DNA from: Planktomarina sp.
Lineage (GTDB): Bacteria > Pseudomonadota > Alphaproteobacteria > Rhodobacterales > Rhodobacteraceae
Direction: 5' to 3'
Assembly: GCA_020630595.1 (NCBI GenBank)
Contig: JAHDBC010000001.1
Span: forward strand, 138,189-202,188
Length of the DNA: 64,000 nt
Below the pieces are notes generated by a model. The model worked only from the letters and a program-made list of their open reading frames with translations, did not search any database and was not told the DNA's origin. Position numbers and translations under genes: made by a program. Positions 20,038 through 27,900 of the stretch are shown here, one piece after another; position 1 is the first letter of the stretch; each line of letters starts with the position of its first letter.

Positions 20038-21132
20038 ATGCCAACACCCCTTTCCATATTGGGTATCGAAAGCAGCTGCGACGATTCCGCCGCCGCAGTC
20101 GTGCGGTTTAGTGGGTCATCTGCCGCCATGTTGTCAAACGTCGTACACGGGCAGTCAAAACTGCACGCGGATTTCGGTGGTGTGGTCCCTGAAATTGCCG
20201 CCCGCGCCCATGCAGAGGTTTTGGACCACTGCATTCTTCAGGCCATCAAAGAAGCGCAAACGGATTTAGCCTCTATCGATGCCATCGCCGTCACGGCTGG
20301 GCCGGGTTTGATCGGTGGTGTGATGTCGGGTGTGATGATGGCAAAGGGATTGGCGGTCGGTCTGGGCAAGCCCCTGATCGGGGTGAACCATCTGGCCGGT
20401 CACGCGCTGACGCCCAAATTGACCGATGATCTGGCATTTCCGTATCTGATGCTGCTGGTATCGGGCGGGCACTGCCAGTTTCTGGTTGTGCATGGCGCAG
20501 ATCAATTTGAACGGCTGGGCGGCACAATTGATGATGCCCCGGGCGAAGCATTTGACAAAACCGCCCGCATTCTTGGCCTGCCACAACCGGGCGGGCCTTC
20601 GGTGGAAGCCATGGCCAAGGATGGCGACGCAAAACGATTTCGGTTGCCGCGCCCGCTGTTGGATCGGGCGGGGATGGATATGTCCTTTTCCGGGTTAAAG
20701 ACCGCCGTTTTGCGCACGCGCGATCAAATTGCCCTGCCGGGGGGCGATTTGCGGCAGGGCGATGTGGCAGATCTGTGTGCTGGCTTTCAGGCCGCGGTCA
20801 CCGATGTTTTGGCGGAAAAGACCCGCCGGGCCCTACAGGTTTATCTGGACCTTGCACCGGCCACACCGGCCCTTGCGGTCGCGGGTGGTGTGGCCGCAAA
20901 TGGGGCAATCCGCGCCGCATTGTCATCATTGGCCGCAGACCATGGCGTTGCATTCACTGCACCCCCGCTGGCCCTGTGCACAGACAACGCAGCCATGATT
21001 GCCTATGCTGGCGGGCTTTTGTTTCAAGCGGGGCATCAGGACGACATGACATTGCAAGCGCGTCCGCGCTGGCCGCTGGACACATCGCAAGCCGCCATGC
21101 TGGGATCAGGGAAAAAGGGGCCAAAGGCCTGA
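20038..21132 (+). CDS. tsaD: tRNA N6-adenosine threonylcarbamoyltransferase TsaD
   Basis: Transfers threonylcarbamoyl to A37 of ANN-decoding tRNAs together with TsaB and TsaE. ASKHA fold: [15 protein letters not shown] at the N-terminus, [14 protein letters not shown] and [10 protein letters not shown] carrying metal-binding histidines, [10 protein letters not shown], and [12 protein letters not shown] with the metal-binding Asp. The ATG at 20038 gives 364 aa and a normal N-terminus; the track start 27 codons upstream overlaps hemD. Its partner gene tsaE is also in this window (29126). Confidence 0.95.
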   Translation: MPTPLSILGIESSCDDSAAAVVRFSGSSAAMLSNVVHGQSKLHADFGGVVPEIAARAHAEVLDHCILQAIKEAQTDLASIDAIAVTAGPGLIGGVMSGVMMAKGLAVGLGKPLIGVNHLAGHALTPKLTDDLAFPYLMLLVSGGHCQFLVVHGADQFERLGGTIDDAPGEAFDKTARILGLPQPGGPSVEAMAKDGDAKRFRLPRPLLDRAGMDMSFSGLKTAVLRTRDQIALPGGDLRQGDVADLCAGFQAAVTDVLAEKTRRALQVYLDLAPATPALAVAGGVAANGAIRAALSSLAADHGVAFTAPPLALCTDNAAMIAYAGGLLFQAGHQDDMTLQARPRWPLDTSQAAMLGSGKKGPKA

Positions 21133-21147
21133 ACGAAAGGAACAACA

Positions 21148-21420
21148 ATGCTGTATGCTGTCGTGACGAAAGACAAACCGGGACATTTGCAAGTGCGTCT
21201 GGACACGCGCCCCGATCATCTGGAATTTCTGAAATCCAGCCCGGAATTGCGCATGGCCGGTCCGTTCTTGAATGCAGATGACGAAATGTGCGGGTCGTTG
21301 TTGGTGATTGAAACCGACACCCTGAAACAGGCCGAAGCCTGGGCCGCGAATGATCCCTATGCCAAGGCGGGTCTGTTTGAATCCGTGACGGTGCAGGCTT
21401 GGAAAAAGGTCATCGGGTGA
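21148..21420 (+). CDS. YciI-family protein
   Basis: Small (90 aa) ferredoxin-like alpha-beta protein of the YCII family. Conserved features are LYAVVTKDKPG at the N-terminus, RPDHLEFL, the GPFLNADDEMCGSLLVIE core and the C-terminal DPYAKAGLFESVTVQAWK. Several YciI homologues are of unknown function; a few have dehalogenase-like or hydrolase roles. An AAAGGAACAACA leader precedes the ATG. The stop overlaps the start of the EVE-domain gene (TGATG), so the two are co-translated. Confidence 0.88.
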   Translation: MLYAVVTKDKPGHLQVRLDTRPDHLEFLKSSPELRMAGPFLNADDEMCGSLLVIETDTLKQAEAWAANDPYAKAGLFESVTVQAWKKVIG

Positions 21421-21845
21421 TGGCCTATTGGCTGTTCAAATCCGAACCATCCACATGGTCATGGGATCAGCAGGTCGCCCGGGGGGACACCGGCGAAGAA
21501 TGGGATGGCGTGCGCAACTATCAGGCGCGGAATTTCATGCGGCAGATGGCCGTAGGTGATCTGGGCTTTTTCTACCATTCACAGAAAGAAAAGGCGGTGG
21601 TGGGGATTGTTCAGGTGATCGCACAAGCGCACCCGGACAGCACAACCGATGATGATCGTTGGGACTGTGTGGATATCAAGGCCATCGCCCCAATGGTGCA
21701 GCCCGTCACATTGGAAATGGTGAAATCAGACCCTAACCTTGCCCAAATGGCGCTGGTGAAATCATCGCGGCTGTCGGTTCAGCCCGTCACTGATAGTGAA
21801 TGGGCACGGGTTTTGGAATTGGGGCAGACGCCAGACCCCGGTTGA
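21420..21845 (+). CDS. EVE-domain (PUA-like) protein
   Basis: 141 aa, with the EVE fold that in other proteins binds modified bases in RNA or DNA. It starts MAYWLFKSEPSTWSWDQQ and has RNYQARNFMRQMAVGDLGFF and HSQKEKAVVGIVQV, which line the ligand pocket in this family. The track start 7 codons upstream lies inside the YciI gene; the ATG at 21420 overlaps the YciI stop. The substrate is not known. Confidence 0.92.
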   Translation: MAYWLFKSEPSTWSWDQQVARGDTGEEWDGVRNYQARNFMRQMAVGDLGFFYHSQKEKAVVGIVQVIAQAHPDSTTDDDRWDCVDIKAIAPMVQPVTLEMVKSDPNLAQMALVKSSRLSVQPVTDSEWARVLELGQTPDPG

Positions 21846-21897
21846 TTTTGTCGCACCCCCGGCGCAAGGTTTCATCACAAAACCAAAAACAACCGGG
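21837..21897 (+). other. Hairpin covering the ribosome binding site of the DUF1761 gene
   Basis: CCCGGTTGATTTTG (21837-21850) pairs with CAAAAACAACCGGG (21884-21897) at 13 of 14 positions around a 33-nt loop. The first arm overlaps the EVE-gene stop; the second contains the upstream part of the Shine-Dalgarno CCGGGAGGG of the next gene. Could act as a translation control element or a processing/attenuation hairpin. Confidence 0.55.
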
Positions 21898-21905
21898 AGG
21901 GACCG

Positions 21906-22301
21906 ATGGAATTTTTGAATGTGATTGTGGCGGCGCTGGGGTCGTTCGCCTTTGGCGCGGTGTGGTACATGGCACTGGCCAAACCATGGATGGCCGCATC
22001 AGGCGTGGCGGTTGGCCCGGATGGAAATCCAGCCAACAGTTCAGACCCAAAACCCTATATCATGAGCGCGGTCAGCGCGTTGCTGGTGGCGGGCATGATG
22101 CGCCACGTGTTTGCCACGGCCCCAGTCGACAGCATCTTTGACGGGGCGTTGAACGGGTTCGGCATTGGCCTGTTTTTCATCAGCCCGTGGATCATGATGA
22201 ACAACGGCTTTGCGGGCCGTCCGTTCAAGCTGACACTGATTGATGGTGGGTATGCGACCATCGGCTGCACGATCATCGGCGCAATCCTGATGGCGTTCTA
22301 A
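21906..22301 (+). CDS. DUF1761 family membrane protein
   Basis: 131-aa integral membrane protein with about four hydrophobic helices, matching DUF1761. It opens with NVIVAALGSFAFGAVWYMAL and has a conserved proline/tryptophan turn GLFFISPWIMMNNGF. Homologues are of unknown function. The Shine-Dalgarno CGGGAGGGACC is nearly identical to that of the LysM gene at 22853 and lies at the foot of a hairpin with the preceding gene's end. It ends at a strong GC hairpin terminator. Confidence 0.82.
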   Translation: MEFLNVIVAALGSFAFGAVWYMALAKPWMAASGVAVGPDGNPANSSDPKPYIMSAVSALLVAGMMRHVFATAPVDSIFDGALNGFGIGLFFISPWIMMNNGFAGRPFKLTLIDGGYATIGCTIIGAILMAF

Positions 22302-22310
22302 AACGACAAA

Positions 22311-22332
22311 GGCCCGGGTCAATTGCCCGGGC
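22311..22332. terminator. Terminator between convergent DUF1761 and DUF2853 genes
   Basis: GGCCCGGG-tcaattg-CCCGGGCC, a perfect 8-bp stem. On the minus strand it is followed by TTTGTCGTTTT, so it best terminates the DUF2853 gene; the plus side lacks a T-run. Confidence 0.72.
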
Positions 22333-22354
22333 CCCAATTCAGTTGGCAACAGAT

Positions 22355-22696
22355 TTAACCGTAAACGGATTCTTTGCCGAAATGCTTGGTCAGCATGTAA
22401 TACACGACCGCACGGTATTTGTTGCGTTCGGATTTGCCGTAGACTTCGATGACCTTGTTGATGCCGTCCATCAATTCCGGACCATCCGCCAGACCCAGCT
22501 TTTTCATCAAGAAGTTCTTTTTGACGGTTTCCAGTTCGCTGGGCTGCGACCCGGCCACTGTTGACGCATCCGCATTGTAAATGGCTGGTCCGCACCCGAT
22601 GGTCACCTTTGTCAAAAGGTCCATGTCAGGGGACATGCCGCATTTATTTTTCAGATCATCCGCATACTGCGCAATCAAATCGTCCCGTTTACCCAT
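22355..22696 (-). CDS. DUF2853 family protein
   Basis: 113-aa soluble protein that fits DUF2853. It begins MGKRDDLIAQYADDLKNKCG and ends YRAVVYYMLTKHFGKESVYG, with KVTIGCGPAIYNADAS in the middle. Mostly helical. The track shows a 255-aa frame, but the ATG at 22696 has GGGAGCAAAGAT in front and the upstream part overlaps the divergent LysM gene. Function unknown. Confidence 0.82.
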   Translation of the reverse strand: MGKRDDLIAQYADDLKNKCGMSPDMDLLTKVTIGCGPAIYNADASTVAGSQPSELETVKKNFLMKKLGLADGPELMDGINKVIEVYGKSERNKYRAVVYYMLTKHFGKESVYG

Positions 22697-22799
22697 ATCT
22701 TTGCTCCCAAATGGTTCCAATCCCAGTCGACCCTCAAGCCGCCTGAACAAAGCGTAAGGCCTGAAATCGCTGCGATCAAAGGAAATATGCCCTTGAACA

Positions 22800-22827
22800 G
22801 GGGGGAGATTTCCGCCCAAATCCCCCC
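22800..22827 (+). other. GC-rich hairpin in the leader of the LysM gene
   Basis: GGGGGGA...TTT and AAA-TCCCCCC can pair across a short loop, 25 bp before the ATG of the LysM gene and just before its Shine-Dalgarno. Possible leader hairpin; no ligand class recognised. Confidence 0.45.
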
Positions 22828-22852
22828 AAGCACACAATAACGGGAGGGACCA

Positions 22853-23275
22853 ATGGGTTTGTGGGCATTTGTAAAGGGCGCAGGCGAAAAGATTTTCGGC
22901 GGCGGTGATGACGAACCAAACAAGGAAGATCTTGAAAATCTGGTCAGCAATTTGGGGCTGAACTACGAAGGTCTGGATTTCAAAGTATCCGGCGATACCG
23001 TGGAAATCAGCGGCGATGCGGCGGATCAGGAAACAAAAGAAAAGATCATCATGGCGGTCGGAAACGTCAATGGGATCGCAGCCGTGGACGATAAGGCAGG
23101 CGGGGATGACCCGGTATTCCACACGGTTGAAAAAGGTGACACCCTGTGGGCCATCGCGTCAAAAACACTGGGCAACGGTGCGCGCTACGAAGAAATCTTT
23201 GAAGCAAACAAACCGATGCTGTCACATCCAGACAAAATCTATCCCGGTCAGGTCCTGATCATCCCCAAAGGATAA
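22853..23275 (+). CDS. BON and LysM domain protein (Kbp/YgaU type)
   Basis: 140 aa. Residues ~30-85 form a BON domain (FKVSGDTVEISGDAADQE), and residues ~90-138 form a LysM domain (HTVEKGDTLWAIASKTLG ... IYPGQVLIIPKG). This pair matches E. coli YgaU/Kbp, a cytoplasmic potassium-binding protein; no signal peptide is visible here, which supports that type rather than an exported LysM protein. The leader carries CGGGAGGGACC. Its TAA directly abuts the stop of the opposing extensin-like gene, with no base between. Confidence 0.88.
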   Translation: MGLWAFVKGAGEKIFGGGDDEPNKEDLENLVSNLGLNYEGLDFKVSGDTVEISGDAADQETKEKIIMAVGNVNGIAAVDDKAGGDDPVFHTVEKGDTLWAIASKTLGNGARYEEIFEANKPMLSHPDKIYPGQVLIIPKG

Positions 23276-23977
23276 TCACCGGCACAACCCCCACCCGCGC
23301 GTTTGCAGGTGGAAATGATCTGCATGGGCCCGGTTGTAATCGGGCCCAAGCGTGGTGGCATACCAATCACACGATGCATCGCGCACACGGGCCAGAAACG
23401 CCCCCTTTGGCCCACCGTCGCCCCAATCATCCAACAGTTCGATCCGCGTGCCATCGGCAAGCGTGAATCCCGCAACATCAATAGCGGCGGCTGTTGCATG
23501 TGTGCTCATCCGTGATGACCCGCCGATGGTTCGGCAATTGTAACTGCCCTGTGTGCGGATCGATGCAACGCGCTGGCCAAAAATGTCTTGCGCCGCGGGC
23601 TGGACCCCATGTTCCAACCACAGGGCCGTGGTCAACGCCGTGTCACAGCGTGTTTCGGTAGATCGCAGCGCAACATTGGCCAACGCCGTGGTCCGCACCC
23701 GCGTTTCGATATGACAGGCATCGCTGACCCGAAAATCCGAAAGAATATCAAAACGCGCGCCGTCTTCCAGCACGGCAGGGCAGTGTTCCGGGTCGTTTCC
23801 AACGCGCGACAGTTTCCACGATGTCAGGGGGGTGACGGGGTCACTGATCCGCATGGGTTTGATCGGATTCCAGTGATCTGGCAGCGGCGTCGCCGGGTGC
23901 ACGATCAAAAATGCACCGCCGCCCACGATGGCGATAACCCCAAGACAAAAGGTGAAGATACGAAAAAACCTGCGCAT
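23276..23977 (-). CDS. Extensin-like family protein
   Basis: 233-aa protein of the extensin-like C-terminal family, anchored or exported by an N-terminal helix (FCLGVIAIVGGGAFLIVH). The conserved part has VSDACHIETRVRTTALANV, YNCRTIGGSSRMSTHATAAA and ADHFHLQTRGWGLCR. The His/Asp/Cys pattern resembles D-Ala-D-Ala metallopeptidase folds (peptidase M15-like), so a periplasmic role at peptidoglycan is plausible but unproven. It converges tightly with the BON-LysM gene. Confidence 0.82.
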   Translation of the reverse strand: MRRFFRIFTFCLGVIAIVGGGAFLIVHPATPLPDHWNPIKPMRISDPVTPLTSWKLSRVGNDPEHCPAVLEDGARFDILSDFRVSDACHIETRVRTTALANVALRSTETRCDTALTTALWLEHGVQPAAQDIFGQRVASIRTQGSYNCRTIGGSSRMSTHATAAAIDVAGFTLADGTRIELLDDWGDGGPKGAFLARVRDASCDWYATTLGPDYNRAHADHFHLQTRGWGLCR

Positions 23978-24095
23978 GACTTGGACCTAAACACTGCTGA
24001 AACCCCATTCAACCAATATGGGTCAATCCACATCTGTCATGTCTTATCGGGATGGCCTAAGCTGGGACAAAGCAGCAACATCAAGGGGCACCACA

Positions 24096-24686
24096 ATGAA
24101 ACAGCCGCGCGCATGGCAACGCATGCTGTCGGGTCGTCGGCTGGATCTGTTGGACCCCACGCCCGTCGACATAGAGATCGAGGATATCGCCCACGGGCTG
24201 GCGTTTGTGGCCCGCTGGAACGGGCAAACCATGGGGGATTATCCCTATTCCGTGGCCGAACATTCGTTGCTGGTTGAATCGATCTTTGGCCGGATCGCGC
24301 CCAAGGCCACGCCACAGCAACGCATGACAGCCCTGCTGCATGACGCACCGGAATACGTGATCGGCGACATGATTTCACCGGTTAAAACGGCGGTCGGACC
24401 GGGATACAAGGAATTGGACAAGCGGCTGGAAGCGGCCATTCATCTGCGGTTTGGATTGCCCGCCGAAACGCCACCCGCCTTGAAGCGCCAAATCAAAAAG
24501 GCAGACAATGTTTCTGCATGGTTAGAGGCGACGCAGCTGGCCGGATTTACACCAGCCGAAGCAAACAAATTCTTTGGCCGCATCCCGTCCGAATGGCATG
24601 ATGGATTGACCCTGCAACTGCGACCGCCCAAAGATGTACGCGCAGATTTCACCAACCGCCACGCCGAACTGTTGGGCCAGCTGTGA
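24096..24686 (+). CDS. HD-domain phosphohydrolase (YfbR-like)
   Basis: 196 aa with the HD metal-dependent hydrolase pattern: AEHSLLVESIF, ALLHDAPEYVIGDMISPVK, and KKADNVSAWLEATQL. YfbR-type members dephosphorylate deoxynucleoside monophosphates; the substrate here is not known. The ATG at 24096 has AAGGGGCACCACA before it; the track start is upstream in the divergent promoter region. It overlaps the GNAT gene by 4 nt (GTGA). Confidence 0.85.
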   Translation: MKQPRAWQRMLSGRRLDLLDPTPVDIEIEDIAHGLAFVARWNGQTMGDYPYSVAEHSLLVESIFGRIAPKATPQQRMTALLHDAPEYVIGDMISPVKTAVGPGYKELDKRLEAAIHLRFGLPAETPPALKRQIKKADNVSAWLEATQLAGFTPAEANKFFGRIPSEWHDGLTLQLRPPKDVRADFTNRHAELLGQL

Positions 24687-25153
24687 CACTTAGCGTACGC
24701 CCGATGACCGCAGATGACGTGCCCGCCTGTCACAGGATTATCAATCGCGTGATTGAAATTGGAGGGTCGACCGCGCATCAGCCATTTTCATTCGAAGCGT
24801 TCAAACAATACTACTTCCACGACCCAGCAATTTCGAACGTCGCCCTGGAACAGGGGCGGGTCGTTGGGTTTCAGGCTGTTTTTGAACAGGAACCGGGGCT
24901 GTATTCCATTGGATCATTCACGGATCGTGACCGGCCCGTGCGCGGCGCAGGGCGCGCGTTGGCGGATCAAATGATCAAAGCGTGCCGCGCCGCGGGTGGT
25001 CACACGCTGATTGCCAAGATCACATCCGACAACACGGGTGGCCTCGCGTTTTATGCCAAGGTCGGATTTCAGGATTGGAAAACAGTTCCAAATCACCTGA
25101 CCCGCCCCGATGGGACGGTCGTAGATCAGATCATCAAGCGCATCATTTTGTGA
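24683..25153 (+). CDS. GNAT-family N-acetyltransferase
   Basis: 156-aa acetyltransferase of the phosphinothricin/YncA-like type. It begins LSVRPMTADDVPACHRIIN and has the acetyl-CoA loop in RPVRGAGRALADQMIKACRA and the C-terminal KVGFQDWKTVPNHLTRPDG. Start is GTG overlapping the previous stop. Members acetylate amino acids or xenobiotics; target unknown. A tandem GGGGGTGTAC repeat follows the stop. Confidence 0.85.
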   Translation: MTLSVRPMTADDVPACHRIINRVIEIGGSTAHQPFSFEAFKQYYFHDPAISNVALEQGRVVGFQAVFEQEPGLYSIGSFTDRDRPVRGAGRALADQMIKACRAAGGHTLIAKITSDNTGGLAFYAKVGFQDWKTVPNHLTRPDGTVVDQIIKRIIL

Positions 25154-25167
25154 CACCTGTCTGTACG

Positions 25168-25188
25168 GGGGGTGTACAGGGGGTGTAC
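25168..25188. repeat. Tandem GGGGGTGTAC repeat
   Basis: Two copies of GGGGGTGTAC separated by one A, in the 62-bp gap between convergent GNAT and regA genes. A third partial TGTAC precedes them. Function unknown; too short to be a mobile element. Confidence 0.6.
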
Positions 25189-25215
25189 GCATGGTGACAT
25201 GGTGTTTTTGCCCGA

Positions 25216-25767
25216 TCAGCGTGGGCTGCGTTTGGCCAGAATGCGCTGCAAGGTACGCCGATGCATGTTCAAACGGCGTGCGGTTTCGCTGACGTTTCGG
25301 TCACACAATTCATAGACCCGCTGGATATGTTCCCAGCGCACACGATCTGCCGACATCGGATTTTCAGGGGGGGGTGGCAGTTCATCATCTGGCGTCACCA
25401 ACGCATTCATGATGTCGGCCGCGTCCGCTGGTTTGGACAGGTAATCGGTCGCACCGATTTTCACCGCAGCCACCGCCGTCGCAATGGCACCATACCCTGT
25501 CAGCACCACGATGCGGCTGTCTGGCCGCCGGGCGCGCAAAACCTCCACAACGTCCAGCCCATTGCCGTCTTCCAGACGCAAATCCACCACTGCGTATGCG
25601 GGCGGACGGGCGGTCGCAATCGCGCGACCCGCAGCCACGGACCCGGCAGTTTCCACCTGAAACCCCCGTTTTTCCATGGCTTTCGCCAGCCGTTTCAAAA
25701 ACGGTTCATCATCATCAACAAGCAATAGGCTTGGGTCTGGTCCTAGATCCCGCTGCGGTTCGGTCAT
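25216..25767 (-). CDS. regA: Redox response regulator RegA/PrrA/ActR
   Basis: Response regulator of the global redox system. Receiver: acidic pair in LLVDDDEPF, phospho-acceptor Asp in AYAVVDLRLEDGNG, Thr in VVLTGYG and Lys in DYLSKPADA. A proline linker (PPPPENP) leads to the Fis-type helix-turn-helix VSETARRLNMHRRTLQRILAKRSPR (shortened to VSETARRLNMHRRTLQRI), which is highly conserved in RegA. 183 aa is normal. It lies 50 bp after senC on the same strand; the partner kinase regB is divergent from senC. Confidence 0.96.
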   Translation of the reverse strand: MTEPQRDLGPDPSLLLVDDDEPFLKRLAKAMEKRGFQVETAGSVAAGRAIATARPPAYAVVDLRLEDGNGLDVVEVLRARRPDSRIVVLTGYGAIATAVAAVKIGATDYLSKPADAADIMNALVTPDDELPPPPENPMSADRVRWEHIQRVYELCDRNVSETARRLNMHRRTLQRILAKRSPR

Positions 25768-25817
25768 TGGTGTTTCCCCTTATTGGCCCAGCGCGCTGTG
25801 CGTGTGACGGACAACAA

Positions 25818-26420
25818 TCACCCTGTTTCCATCACGCACGCCATTTGGGCCGCCATTTGTTCAGATGATAGATCATTTCCAAAAATCTCAACCACTTGCG
25901 CACCTGGGCGCCACAAATAACTAAGACCGGAATGGTTCACCATCGTTGATCCAGCCGCATGCCCCGCCGATTGGGCATATGCGGCAAATGCCTGAACCAA
26001 TGTCCGGGTTTCGGATTTTGTTCCCGCAACGGCAATCAGCCCACCCGCATGATCATTTGCATAATCCGCAAGAACGGCAGGCGTATCCCGGTCTGGATCA
26101 ATGGACACAAAGATCGGTTCAATTGCCAAGCCTGCGTTCTTTAGAATGTCTGTCGCCCCGACATTGCGCGGCACATCTATCGGGCAAATATCCGGGCAGG
26201 CCGTAAAGCCGAAATAGATCAGCCTTGGCGTATCCTTTGGTGCAATGCTGAACCGTGCGTGGTCTGGCGACGTTAAAATCAGGGGGTCGTCAGTCTGTAT
26301 TTTGTGCCGTGATACGCCACATGGCGGGCGGTCTTGGCCCACAAACCCAATCAAAACCGGGCCCAGCGCCAGCGCAGCCAAAGCAACGCAGGCAATTAAT
26401 GCTGTTTTCTGTGTTGCCAT
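25818..26420 (-). CDS. senC: SCO1/SenC copper chaperone
   Basis: Membrane-anchored, periplasm-facing thioredoxin-like protein that delivers copper to cytochrome oxidase and, in the Rhodobacter locus (SenC/PrrC), affects RegB signalling. N-terminal anchor TALIACVALAALALGPVLIG; copper site CPDICP in FTACPDICPIDVP and the conserved His in VNHSGLSYL. 200 aa. It is divergent from regB with 48 bp between starts and upstream of regA, the classical arrangement. Confidence 0.94.
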   Translation of the reverse strand: MATQKTALIACVALAALALGPVLIGFVGQDRPPCGVSRHKIQTDDPLILTSPDHARFSIAPKDTPRLIYFGFTACPDICPIDVPRNVGATDILKNAGLAIEPIFVSIDPDRDTPAVLADYANDHAGGLIAVAGTKSETRTLVQAFAAYAQSAGHAAGSTMVNHSGLSYLWRPGAQVVEIFGNDLSSEQMAAQMACVMETG

Positions 26421-26468
26421 ATCGGTTGCAACCTTTGACGTTGGGCGGGCACCAAGCAGGGAATATCG

Positions 26469-27842
26469 ATGATGTCAGCCGTTTCCGGGGATTATATCGG
26501 CCAAAAGGCCCGCAGCAACTGGCTGCGGTTGCGCACGCTTGTCTATGTTCGTTGGTTTGCCATTGCCGGGCAGCTGTTGGCGTTGCTGCTGGCACAAGAA
26601 CTTTACGGGATCGTTCTGCCATTTCTGCCCTGCCTTTTGGCGGTTGGGCTGTCTGTTCTGGGCAATTTGATCGCAATCACCGCCTACCCCGACAATCGCC
26701 GCCTGTCCGAAGGGGAAACGGTTTTCATGCTGTTGTTTGATATCATTCAGCTGTCGTTTCTTCTGGCGTTGACGGGCGGTCTGAACAATCCGTTTGCCGT
26801 CCTGATTTTGGCCCCGGTCACCATTGCGGCAACCGTCCTGCCAACGCGGCTGACCTTGTTCTTGGGCAGTGTTGCGGTGTTTCTGGTCACATTGGTCAGC
26901 AGCTTTCATTTGCCGCTAACCACACAAGACGGTGCGATCCTGCGCATGCCCAACGTGTTTGCGTTTGGGTTTTGGGTCGCAATTCTGGTCAGTATTGCAT
27001 TCATCGCCGTCTACACGCGCCGCGTTACCATCGAAATGGCGTCGATGGCCGAAGCGTTGCTGGCAACACAAATGGCATTGGCGCGGGAACAAAAGCTGAC
27101 GGACCTGGGCGGGGTTGTCGCGGCCACAGCGCACGAACTGGGAACACCGCTGGCGACGATCAAACTTGTCAGTTCGGAATTGACCGAAGAATTGGAAGGG
27201 CAAGATGATCTTCAGGCCGATGCGCGGTTGATCGGGGAACAGGCCAAACGCTGCGGGGACATTTTGAAATCCATGGGCCGGGCTGGCAAAGATGACACCC
27301 ACCTGCGTACCGCGCCGCTGATCGCGATTGTGGAAGAAGCGGCAGACCCCCACATGGATCGGGGCAAGCTTGTTCAATTCGAAGTGTTGGGCCCGCCCAC
27401 AAATCATCCGACCATACCGCGAAAGCCCGAAATCATTCACGGCTTGCGCAACCTGATCCAGAACGCTGTCGATTTTTCACGCGAAACCGTCTTTGCAGAG
27501 GTGAATTGGTCTGATGAATTTGTCAGCGTTAGAATTTCAGATGATGGAAAAGGGTTTTCCCCACAGGTGATCAACCGGCTGGGTGATCCGTTTGTGCGCC
27601 GGCGCTTTTCGTCAGACACCACATCCCGGCCCGGCTACGAAGGCATGGGGTTGGGCCTGTTCATTGCTAAAACACTTTTGGAACGCAGCGGCGCACGGGT
27701 CGATTTTTCCAACGGGTTTGACCCCTTGACGCCCGGCATGGCCGAAAACCACCGGGGCGCAATCATCCATGTTGAATGGCCGCGCAGCACGATCGAAGTG
27801 CCCGAATCATTCATACTTGAACAAAATCGTCCAATCCGATGA
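26469..27842 (+). CDS. regB: Redox sensor histidine kinase RegB/PrrB/ActS
   Basis: Membrane sensor kinase that reports quinone/respiratory state to RegA. Six helices fill residues ~25-185; the quinone-site motif GGLNNPF is at ~103-109. The H-box ATAHELGTPLATIK has His222, and the redox Cys in AKRCGDIL is Cys262; the 40-residue spacing equals that of R. capsulatus RegB (H225/C265). The ATP-binding domain has NAVDFS, DDGKGF and GMGLGLFIAKTLLERSG. 457 aa. Confidence 0.96.
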   Translation: MMSAVSGDYIGQKARSNWLRLRTLVYVRWFAIAGQLLALLLAQELYGIVLPFLPCLLAVGLSVLGNLIAITAYPDNRRLSEGETVFMLLFDIIQLSFLLALTGGLNNPFAVLILAPVTIAATVLPTRLTLFLGSVAVFLVTLVSSFHLPLTTQDGAILRMPNVFAFGFWVAILVSIAFIAVYTRRVTIEMASMAEALLATQMALAREQKLTDLGGVVAATAHELGTPLATIKLVSSELTEELEGQDDLQADARLIGEQAKRCGDILKSMGRAGKDDTHLRTAPLIAIVEEAADPHMDRGKLVQFEVLGPPTNHPTIPRKPEIIHGLRNLIQNAVDFSRETVFAEVNWSDEFVSVRISDDGKGFSPQVINRLGDPFVRRRFSSDTTSRPGYEGMGLGLFIAKTLLERSGARVDFSNGFDPLTPGMAENHRGAIIHVEWPRSTIEVPESFILEQNRPIR

Positions 27843-27900
27843 CCTGATTAATCCGCTGTTAAGGGCTGACCCCCAAGGTTCTGCCGCAGGAGGTTTCTGG

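Noticed and set aside
21148-25153. Run of small genes (YciI, EVE, DUF1761, DUF2853, LysM, extensin-like, HD, GNAT) as one new system or genomic island
   Set aside because: Directions are mixed, terminators separate them, composition looks like the neighbours, and no integrase, tRNA junction or repeat borders are seen.
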